In this document: positions 58,207 through 64,000 of the stretch, piece by piece
Numbering within the stretch: the stretch's first letter is position 1
Layout: the number at the start of each line of letters is the position of its first letter
Source: Misgurnus anguillicaudatus
Taxonomy: Eukaryota; Chordata; Actinopteri; Cypriniformes; Cobitidae
Assembly (NCBI RefSeq): GCF_027580225.2
Contig: NC_073356.2
Span: forward strand, 10,431,001 to 10,495,000
DNA: 64,000 bases
Direction of reading: 5' to 3'
Notes under the pieces: generated by a model
What the model saw: the letters and a program-made list of their open reading frames with translations, nothing else
What the model was told of the DNA's origin: nothing
Database searches by the model: none
Translations under genes and position numbers: made by a program

Positions 58207-59934
58207 GGAGTCTCTGCGAGACCCGCGGTGGATTCACTGGCACTTATTATAAAATTACACAAATAACTCGTTCATTTTTATGAGTAAATTATTTTACATG
58301 TTTCTCCGTCACACTCAGTCTAACATGCGGGAAAGCAGAGTTAGCCACGCCCACTTATTTGCATTCCGCGGAATAGACGGAATAGAAAAATCTGTTACGT
58401 CTGACATTTTATTCCGCGGTAACGGAATATACCGTCATACCGCCCAGCCCTATGATCAACCATTCAAAATATGGCACACTGATTAAAACATCTGAAAAAT
58501 CTGAAGAGGTTAATGTTCATTTACATGAACAGACTGTTGCCAGTAAATAACATAAATGTACATCTAAGTTACTGGCAAGCAGCTGCCAGTGATATTGTAA
58601 TTTCTACAGAAATGTTTAACAGTGAACCCTTCTAAAAAATAATGCCAATTTTCTTCAACATGAGCCAAAGACCTACTCATAGATATATAAAATGTGTAAT
58701 CACAATATCATACACTATAAAAAAAGATTGGTTGGTTCAACTTAAAAAGTAAGTTACATGGTTGCCCTAAAATTTTAAGTTAATTCAACTTTAAAATATT
58801 AGTTAAAAAAAGTTAAAATTTGGCATCAACTACATTTTTTGCTATCTTTAAAGGGCACATATCATGACAATCTGACTTTTTCTGTTTAAGTGCTATAATT
58901 GGGTCTCCAGTGCTTCTATTAATCTAGTAAATGTGAAAAAGATCAACTTAGTTTTGGTAAACCATTCTCTGCAAGCATGTGAAAAAATAAGTCATTGAAA
59001 TTTGGCTCCCCTTGTGATGTCAGAAGGGGATAATACCGCCCCTTAATCTGCAATATCCATGCACGGCACTGCCATTTAGTGCAGATAGAGAAAATAATTG
59101 ACGGCAAAGTTGAGTTTCAATGTCGACAATCCACCATCATGGCGATCAGTGTTTGCATTTCATCAGCTCATTTGCAATATTTAAAGGACACATCCAAAAA
59201 CAGCACATTTTTGCTCACACCTACATAGTGGCAATTTGAACATGCTATAATAAATTATCTATATGCTATTTTGAGCTAAAACTTCACATACATACTCTGG
59301 GGACACCAAAGATTTCTTTGACATCTTAAAAAAGTCTTGTGAAATTTCCCCTTTAAGCATTGGCTAAAAACCCAAATGCCAACACCTCACTTACTAGCAC
59401 AGAGCTTAATATCTTTTTCTAATTTTCTATCTTTATCTTTTCGGTCCTTTAAAAAAATGGCTATGTATACTGTGTATGTATACTGTGTTAGACTTGATGA
59501 GACTAGTTCTCATAAGTGCACTTATGTATTGCTGTTCTTGTGTTGCTTTAACTGCTTCGATTGTATATTTGTAAGTCGCTTTGGACAAAAGCGTCTGCTA
59601 AATGACTAAATGTAAATGCAAATGTAACTAATATTTTTAAGTTGAATTAATTCTAAATTTTAAGTCAACCAGGTAACTTACTTTTTTAAGTTGAACCAAC
59701 TTTTTTTACAGTGGAGTTCATCTGAACATGCACTTTTAAATTAATGACCTGGCAACCGCTTCAGCATTTTGGTGGGCCAAAAGGTTTAACTGTTTTATTG
59801 CCATAGCCTCGCCTCTCTTATTTCCTGTCCTGCTCCATTGTACGACTGTAACTCCGCCAGTATCCCATGAGCCTCTTCCAGAACGGCACTAACCTGGTTC
59901 CACACGGCCGTCTCTGCCTCTGTGGGCTGGGCAT
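49796..59934 (-). CDS. cyria: cyria (fam49a), CYRI-A Rac1-binding regulator of WAVE; eight coding exons, partial
   Basis: CYRI proteins bind active Rac1 through their DUF1394 (CYFIP-related) domain and hold back WAVE/Arp2/3-driven actin branching at the cell edge. Exons: 59,813-59,934; 55,986-56,091; 54,064-54,200; 50,944-51,021; 50,711-50,827; 50,480-50,559; 50,273-50,399; 49,796-49,866. They total 838 nt and cover about residues 24-302 of 323 without a stop. Landmarks are [19 protein letters not shown], the Rac-binding arginine pair in [29 protein letters not shown] and [34 protein letters not shown] and LSNAT favour CYRI-A over CYRI-B. The N-terminal exon lies beyond 64,000. The last exon was not found. 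Two donors are non-canonical, so the copy could be impaired. Identified from recalled human sequences. Confidence 0.92.
50273..50399 (-). CDS. cyria: cyria exon, residues about 237-279
   Basis: The acceptor is gtgaag and the donor is gat|gtaaga. 127 nt. It carries the strongly conserved [18 protein letters not shown]. The preceding [10 protein letters not shown] differs from the human YRSRFTSEET at several positions. Confidence 0.94.
50480..50559 (-). CDS. cyria: cyria exon, residues about 211-237
   Basis: The acceptor is gttatag and the donor is actcc|gtaagt. 80 nt. It encodes [16 protein letters not shown] and then CVCRVMLET, collinear with human CYRI-A. The proline codon is split over the junction. 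Confidence 0.94.
50711..50827 (-). CDS. cyria: cyria exon, residues about 172-210
   Basis: The acceptor is attacag and the donor is gag|gtaagt. 117 nt, phase 0 at both ends. It encodes [19 protein letters not shown], then [17 protein letters not shown], almost identical to human CYRI-A. Confidence 0.96.
50944..51021 (-). CDS. cyria: cyria exon with the Rac-binding arginine pair, residues 146-171
   Basis: The acceptor is ttctag and the donor is cag|gtaaga. 78 nt, phase 0. It encodes [20 protein letters not shown] and then RLNNQQ. The RR pair corresponds to the arginines of CYRI-B (Arg160/Arg161) needed to bind Rac1 and is intact here. Confidence 0.95.
51022..52540. other. cyria intron sequence with small foldbacks
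   Basis: Contains the miniature cactcaaaaaacaaac-type element at 51,090-51,158 and a short inverted pair around cagatctggggcaccattg (51,467) and ggtgccccagatctg (51,526). Also contains a retroposon tail fragment at 52,312-52,400 (caaagcagctttacattaa). No further exon is expected or seen. Confidence 0.5.
52541..53033. mobile_element. Palindromic MITE with acccagtctca ends
   Basis: The left acccagtctcacggagttgc and right gcatctacatgagactgggt are inverted. Deeper inside, tcccattcacttaaacggcg pairs with cgccgtttaagtgaatggga, and tttgtcgttt with aaacgacaaa. The central 52,700-52,900 part is rich in aacccta-like motifs. 493 bp, in a cyria intron. Confidence 0.9.
53034..53535. other. AT-rich cyria intron sequence
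   Basis: No element borders or exon were recognised. The short runs cataaaatctctttt and ttttgcacc are not diagnostic. Confidence 0.4.
53536..53898 (+). mobile_element. MITE of the 'aaaggtgcagtgtgta' family, copy 3 (most complete ends)
   Basis: taaaggtgcagtgtgtaatt on the left and tacacagtgcacctttaa on the right are clear inverted termini. The body is in the same sense as copies 1 and 4 (gggtccccttacatggaag). It lies in the cyria intron downstream of the 54,064 exon. Confidence 0.88.
54062..54063 (-). other. cyria: Non-canonical AT splice donor of cyria
   Basis: Reading frame and alignment force exon 54,064-54,200 to end after the lysine codon aag, because the next exon begins atgacaaat after ttctag. 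The intron would start atgagc. Apart from the first base this is a standard U2 donor (gtgagc), and it does not resemble the U12 donor atatcctt. Confidence 0.75.
54064..54200 (-). CDS. cyria: cyria exon, residues about 100-145
   Basis: The acceptor is ttttcag. 137 nt, phase 1 in and phase 0 out. It encodes [19 protein letters not shown], then [20 protein letters not shown] and K. The serine in HFTLSFDE replaces the arginine found in human CYRI-A and CYRI-B. Its donor is AT instead of GT. Read-through past the exon would add MSRHNYN and then stop. Confidence 0.93.
54268..55120. other. cyria intron, no further exon
   Basis: No exon or repeat border recognised. The minus frame at 54,671-54,907 has no known motif. 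Confidence 0.4.
55132..55240 (-). mobile_element. tRNA-type SINE fragment, reverse orientation
   Basis: tttatgcatttggcagacgc, then ttattcaaagcgaagtgcat and ttccctggggatcaaacccat, are the complement of the SINE tail and B-box region. Immediately right, at 55,250-55,287, the same tail appears forward (ctttggataaaagtgtcagc), so two tails meet head to head. Confidence 0.75.
55288..55985. other. cyria intron, no further exon
   Basis: No recognisable exon. The plus frame at 55,713-55,913 has no known motif. Confidence 0.4.
55986..56091 (-). CDS. cyria: cyria exon, residues 65-99
   Basis: The acceptor is cttcag and the donor is ctag|gtaagc. 106 nt, phase 0 in and phase 1 out. It encodes [20 protein letters not shown], then [15 protein letters not shown], the clearest evidence for CYRI-A rather than CYRI-B. 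Confidence 0.95.
56330..56664 (-). mobile_element. MITE of the 'aaaggtgcagtgtgta' family, copy 4 (eroded)
   Basis: ggatctcttgacagaaatac, then gggtccccttacgtggaag and ctcacgactagatgctgct, match copy 1. The right end reads tacacaccacctttaaa. The left end has lost the terminal repeat. Confidence 0.75.
57391..58452. mobile_element. hAT-like element with perfect 8-bp target duplication
   Basis: tgatcaac is present unchanged at 57,383-57,390 and 58,453-58,460. The ends taggggtgggcggaatgacc and gtcataccgcccagccctа-type (cgcccagcccta) are inverted. Subterminal tttcacggaa and ttccgcgg repeats match. No transposase frame; it contains an (AG)24 microsatellite. Confidence 0.9.
58157..58204. repeat. (AG)24 microsatellite
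   Basis: 48 bp of uninterrupted ag dinucleotides inside the hAT-like element. Open frames passing through it (REREREs on plus, SLSLSLs on minus) are artefacts of the repeat. Confidence 0.97.
58850..59357 (+). mobile_element. Complete 'tttaaagggcacatatcatg' element, nested
   Basis: Starts tttaaagggcacatatcatg and ends gaaatttcccctttaa. The inner ggctccccttgtgatgtcag and ggggataataccgccccttа-like run are typical of a repeat I recognise from cyprinids. The second half is repeated at 1-187. Confidence 0.85.
59358..59622 (+). mobile_element. LINE 3' tail, same family as 36,840-37,330
   Basis: gctaaaaacccaaatgcc, then aacacctcacttactagc, is a decayed copy of the C-terminal coding end seen at 37,131. 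The tail tcgctttggacaaaagcgtc and gctaaatgactaaatgtaaa match. Only the last 265 bp are present. Confidence 0.75.
59811..59812 (-). other. cyria: Non-canonical GC splice donor of cyria
   Basis: The exon must end after the glutamate codon gag, because the next exon starts with the alanine codon gcg after cttcag. The intron begins gcgagg. GC-AG introns are a known minor class, and the surrounding positions (gag before, +4 a and +5 g) fit one. No better GT lies nearby in frame. Confidence 0.8.
59813..59934 (-). CDS. cyria: cyria exon, residues 24-64
   Basis: The acceptor is actcacag and the donor is gag|gcgagg (GC). 122 nt, entering with two bases of a split asparagine codon. It encodes [20 protein letters not shown], then [20 protein letters not shown], aligned with the start of the DUF1394 domain. 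The upstream exon coding for the N-terminal myristoylation signal is beyond the window. Confidence 0.93.
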
Positions 59935-61039
59935 CTGTGAGTAAAAATCAGATCGAGTTAGGCTGATAAGAATGAAAACATCTTGTGGAAGATAGAGACA
60001 GCTCATATGTAACACAGTCTGTGAAAACCCAGCTAAAGTCATTTACAGTTTCTACATACATTTAGATTATGAGACATTAGCCTAGATTTCACATACAGGT
60101 CACATTTACTCGGCCATGTATATGTCACCTCTGTCACAAACATGCTTATGTAATTTCCTTATTTGCTGGCATGGTTTGGTTTAGTTTTAGTTCGATCTGT
60201 CCTTTATATTGGTATAGCGGAAGTTTATTTAAAAACTAGATCAATAATTGAAATAAAGGAGCTTTTAGGGACTTTGTGGTGCGAGTTAAACGTGTGGTTA
60301 ATATTGGATTATCTTTTGTTTGGCATGCAGAGGGAGAAAGCGCTTTCCCTTGAATCATAAATCCACATGGATTAATCTGCTAATGATGATGTTATTGTGG
60401 GTCTGTAGTACACAGGCTTTAGGTTGTGTCGGCGTGGGCCGGGATTTGTTAGGGTTGATATTAACAGATCTGTTGGGAAATGCTGATGAAAGGCTAAATG
60501 TTGGCACGTATAGCAGTGATCTGATTATTAAGCCGATGTCAGCGGGCAGGATGGTAAGAGACATAAACGTTCGCACATTGCGTGACCTATGCATAAAAAG
60601 TATGCACGGTTACAAAAATACTATTCTGATGACAACATTTGCGTCACGTGCACTATATGAGAACCTTCACATATGTGTTAAAATGTAACTATACTTTTAG
60701 CTTTAGCTTCACACCTGCTGCGGCTAAAATATAACATGTTATAATTTATACACCATGGCAATTTTGTTTAAAAAAGATGGGGTCACTATGAAATAGCTAC
60801 TTTTTATATAAAAACAAAAAAAGAACTGCATGCAGATTCTTGCAAAAAAAAAACCAAAAAACTTAAAAAATAATGAACTTTGATTTTTGGGTGAACTATT
60901 TTTTTTAAAGCCTCCATATTCAGCTCTTGTGGATTTTGCATTTCAAAGAGAATTTGCTATGTGGTGCAAAAACTGCGGCAGAATGCATTCTGGGTAATGC
61001 TGTCACTATTTGAATCTGATGTTGATCAAATTTTCTTAG
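59935..61039. other. cyria upstream intron; no exon recognised
   Basis: The first coding exon (start MGNLLK-like in the family) was looked for on the minus strand from here to 64,000 and not found. The plus frame at 60,320-60,688 (122 codons) has no recognisable domain. Confidence 0.4.
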
Positions 61040-61230
61040 GTTGCATATAAAATCGCCTACTTCCATACTATATAGTAGGTGAAAAGCCGTAGGCGAGGTG
61101 AGTGGTATGTCTGAATTCATACAGTACTATTACAAAAACAGTAGGCAAAAAGTACCCGGATGACCTCCTACTTCCGGCAAGAAGAATGAGACCCCAGGAG
61201 AGAAGTTATCCAACAAAGAAGAAGAAATGT
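61040..61230. mobile_element. 'cctacttccatactata' repeat, copy 2
   Basis: cgcctacttccatactatat, gtaggtgaaaagccgtagg and aaaaacagtaggcaaaaag correspond to 40,420-40,510. Borders are unclear; another short piece (catactatccatattcatac) lies at 61,585. Confidence 0.55.
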
Positions 61231-61249
61231 CCAAAAGCAGTAACGCTGC

Positions 61250-61428
61250 GGTAACACTTTATTAAGTGTTATTCATTCAATTATGTCATTTTTAATGCAA
61301 AGATGACATTGTTTGAGATGTCTTTGCTATTTGAATAAAATCTCCTTTATGTTCATGACACATGTCATGTCATGATTATGAAGGTGTCATGTCAGTCTTA
61401 TGAACACCTCTCTATGTAAAGTGTTACC
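61250..61428. mobile_element. MITE with ggtaacacttta ends and perfect 8-bp target duplication
   Basis: ggtaacactttattaagtg on the left and atgtaaagtgttacc on the right are inverted. aacgctgc is present at 61,242-61,249 and again at 61,429-61,436. The centre contains catgacacatgtcatgtcat, itself palindromic. The 8-bp duplication points to hAT-type insertion. Confidence 0.9.
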
Positions 61429-61777
61429 AACGCTGCTCTATTCAAATGCAAATACAAATATTAAACAGCTATATTAAATTGCGCTAGTTTAATGTCATTC
61501 CAGTTAACGACTAACTTGTTGTTATGACGACGTGTGTCACATGATGTATCAACATGGCAGATGTACTACGTCCGAATTCATTCATACTATCCATATTCAT
61601 ACTATATAGTATACTGTAAACAATTTGCTGTAATTATGCAGCTGGTTAGCCAGTAATACCCAGTAATACTGTAATTTCTACAGAAATGTTTTACAGTGTA
61701 CCTACTGTTTTAACAGTCGATGAGTTCATTTATAATTCAGTTCCTACTGTCACAGTATGCGATTTCAGATGCAGCCG

Positions 61778-62184
61778 TAGGGGCCATTCACACGTTGCAC
61801 CTAAAACGCATGGAAAACACTAGGGGCGCCGCCTTTTCCTTTTTTCCAAAGCGCTCAGGCAGTTGCACACCTGAGGCGTCTGTCGTTGGAACGCAATTAT
61901 GAGCTGCTTCTCCATTTTTCTGTTGACGTTTCAAAGTAATGGAAAAGGTGAGGAAGCTGATTGGTTGCTTCTTGTCACATGACCTGCGGTGCGCTTGCGA
62001 CATTCTGAAAAGTTGAGATGTTTTTAACTCAATACGGTGCGGACTCTCCTGGAAAAAATGTGCATGTTGCACCACGTGCGCGTCGCGACCGCTTCACTTC
62101 CATTATCAGTGCGCATAGCGTGCGCCTACATTTGAAATAATGAACTTGAGCACGCAAAAAACGTGATATGTGAACGGCCCCTTA
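61778..62184. mobile_element. TIR element (taggggccattcacacg ends)
   Basis: taggggccattcacacgttg is mirrored by gatatgtgaacggcccctta. Inner runs (ggaagctgattggttgcttc) are shared with 20,092-21,939, of which this is a shorter relative. 407 bp; the minus open frame at 61,788-62,075 is within the repeat. Confidence 0.82.
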
Positions 62185-62639
62185 AGTCTCCCAAAGTCTC
62201 TCTGTATGATAAGTGATGCGCAGGACGAAGAAAGTCTCTAGGCCTGATTTATAGCACAATCCCTTATGTTGCACACAGATAAAGGGGCTGCAATGTATGG
62301 AGGCAATTACCCCCATCAGAGGCCTATAATGCATCTCCATGTCTTTAGTCCCCTATATCTGTCTCAGCTCGTGTGCTTGTTTGAATGAATCTGTAGATAC
62401 TTGTGACTGATGGTCGTGTTGCTGTCAGCTGAGCAAACACACATCAGTATTTACCACTTATGCAAACAAACAAGCAACTAGTGTCATTGCTAATAAAATC
62501 CTCAAAGCCATGTCTCTTCTAAAGTCTGTTAATGTTGTCTGAGATCTGCAAATAACCTGTTTGAAAACGCAAAAACGCAAAAGTGTGGTGAAGAATTTTT
62601 GTGGTAAGTTAAAGGTAATAGAAGAAGAAATAGGACTGA

Positions 62640-62760
62640 TAGACCTAGGGGTGGTTTCCCGGATAGGGATTAGCTTAAGCCAGGACTAGGCATCAGTTAT
62701 AACTAGTTTATATAAAGACATATAACTAGTTTTAACAAACATGCCTTACTAAAAACATTC
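62640..62760. mobile_element. 'ggtttcccggatagggatta' repeat fragment
   Basis: ggtttcccggatagggatta, then gcttaagccaggactaggc, is a common fish repeat. A shorter piece (cggtttcccagacaggga) is at 44,325. No borders defined. Confidence 0.55.
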
Positions 62761-64000
62761 CTTGTGTGCATGTTGAGTGTATTTAATCGTTTATTTTAAT
62801 AAATATTAGCGTTTAAAGTTATTAAAGTTATAATATAAAAGTTTTTGTAGGACTTGAACACCAGTTGGTAGCAACCAACAGTTGTCTTTTGGAATATTAT
62901 TTTGAACAAATCATTGAATCATTCGCTTAACAGATTTGTTTAAGTTGTAAATTTTTGTTCGTTCAGCTTCACGGTTAACCCAGATATTGTCTTTACTTAA
63001 ACAATGAAGTAAACATCCCTTAATAAAGTTTTGGACATGTACTTAACTTAGACATTCATTAAAACTAAAACATTCAAGTGAAATGAACTTAAAATTATCA
63101 GTAAATGTGGTAAGAAATACCTATAATCCTTTGTGCCTTAATATTTTGAACATTTATGCATTTCAACAGAATAACTACTTGAATATTTGTTAATAAAATG
63201 TCATAGAGGTTTATGCTATTATATTTATAATGTTGTTTTGTTGTAAATTATAATTTTGTGAAGTCACCGTTCAGGTGATCAGTGTTTATTGTACATTTTA
63301 TTGTAATTCTCTGGAAAGTTATGACAATGCATATCAAAAACACAGTTTTGTGTGTGTTTCTGTGGTGAATCACGCTTATAGTCAGTCATGAATTTTGTGT
63401 TATAATACAATTTATAACTAAAACTAATATAATTAAAAATAGAAAATCTGTGGAGATGTTGGACAAGCAATTAATATTACAAATTATTTCAAGTTAAATC
63501 AACTTAAAATTTAACAAATTAAAATTAAATCAACTTAAAATTAATCAACTTGCTAAATTATATTGGAATTACTAAAAATTTAAGGTTAAATTAACCTTTG
63601 TTTTAGTTCACATTACTTAATTTTTAAGGCAACAACCTTCCTTTAATTTTCTAAGTAAATTCAACTTGTCCGGGTTTACAACGTTCAACCAAAACACCAA
63701 TAAATGCATTTATTTAAATACAGAAATTACAGATTGTCTGCTTACAAAGAATTTGACTTTATATTTAGTATATTTATTATTTTTTATTTTAATGGAAAAT
63801 CTTAACGTGTCATTGCCATTCATACTATCAAACATAAATTGTAAATTAAACTATGGAAACAATTCAGTACACAAATCCACTATTCGCATCAATAAATTCA
63901 ATTTAATGCTTATTAATACTTAGTAAGGTAGTTATTGTACAATTTAAGTGTAGGTAGAATTAAGGGATGAAGAATATGGCCATGCATTATGTGCTTTATA
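62761..64000. other. AT-rich sequence, no gene recognised
   Basis: Presumably cyria intron or upstream sequence. At 63,480-63,670 repeated caacttaaaatt and aagttgat-like motifs form an eroded relative of the 58,713 element. No first exon of cyria was seen. Confidence 0.4.

Larger units (their letters stand above)
57085..58640. mobile_element. Outer palindromic repeat split by a hAT-like element
   Basis: atgttatttactggcaacag (57,102) is the inverse of ctgttgccagtaaataacat (58,533), and both lie at similar distances from the insertion at 57,391-58,452. Related end pieces (gcagctgtttgccagtaac) occur at 56,730 and 61,637. Borders are approximate. Confidence 0.55.
58713..59713. mobile_element. 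TIR element (cactataaaaaaagattgg ends) with two nested insertions
   Basis: The left run ggttggttcaacttaaaaag then taagttacatggttg is mirrored by caaccaggtaacttactttt then aagttgaaccaac on the right. Between the arms lie the element 58,850-59,357 and a LINE tail 59,358-59,622. A diverged relative occurs at 63,480-63,670. Confidence 0.88.

Noticed and set aside
58028..58283. Open frames with RERERE and SLSLSL runs
   Set aside because: Produced by the (AG)24 microsatellite inside a hAT-like element.
60320..60688. 122-codon plus-strand open frame
   Set aside because: No domain, no splice context and no composition shift. It overlaps an opposite-strand frame and lies in a cyria intron.

Overview
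The window looks like nuclear DNA of a teleost fish, most likely a cyprinid or close relative. Two vertebrate protein-coding genes with ordinary teleost exon structure are visible. The rest is filled with L2-type LINE sequence, tRNA-type SINE pieces, hAT-like elements with 8-bp target duplications and many palindromic MITEs, several of which I recognise from memory as common in cyprinid genomes. There are no bacterial operons, CRISPR arrays or rRNA genes, and I recognise no true tRNA gene.

Left part (1-13,300): repeats, then an almost complete but frameshifted L2-type LINE (about 6,018-9,890). The last three coding exons of trit1 (tRNA dimethylallyltransferase) follow on the plus strand (11,123-13,298). 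The last intron of trit1 is almost wholly one palindromic MITE that carries a second, hAT-like insertion.

Middle part (13,300-49,790): no confident host exon. It contains nested hAT elements (15,740-17,017; 17,509-18,389; 25,349-27,554; 31,317-32,434), a decayed DUF3504 (Crypton/ZMYM-like) coding fragment (34,541-34,928), a LINE 3' end (36,840-37,330), a 226-bp perfect-looking foldback (37,434-37,659) and a GC-rich patch with four E2F-like motifs and an octamer (38,436-38,811). A unique stretch at about 44,942-46,320, with a minus-strand AATAAA at its left edge, may be a 3' UTR.

Right part (49,796-59,934): eight consecutive coding exons of cyria (fam49a, CYRI-A, a Rac1-binding negative regulator of the WAVE complex) on the minus strand. 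They cover about residues 24-302 of a 323-residue family protein. The first coding exon must lie beyond the right edge. The last (about 20 residues) was not found. Two donors are non-canonical: GC at 59,811-59,812 and AT at 54,062-54,063. Introns are loaded with MITEs.

trit1 and cyria point tail to tail and do not work in one pathway: one modifies tRNA, the other tunes actin dynamics. In human the two genes sit beside MYCL and MYCN respectively, so the window may be a piece of a MYC paralogon. I found no MYC coding exon here. I did not find a clearly new biological system; the splice-site changes in cyria and the transposon-made trit1 intron are the points most worth checking.
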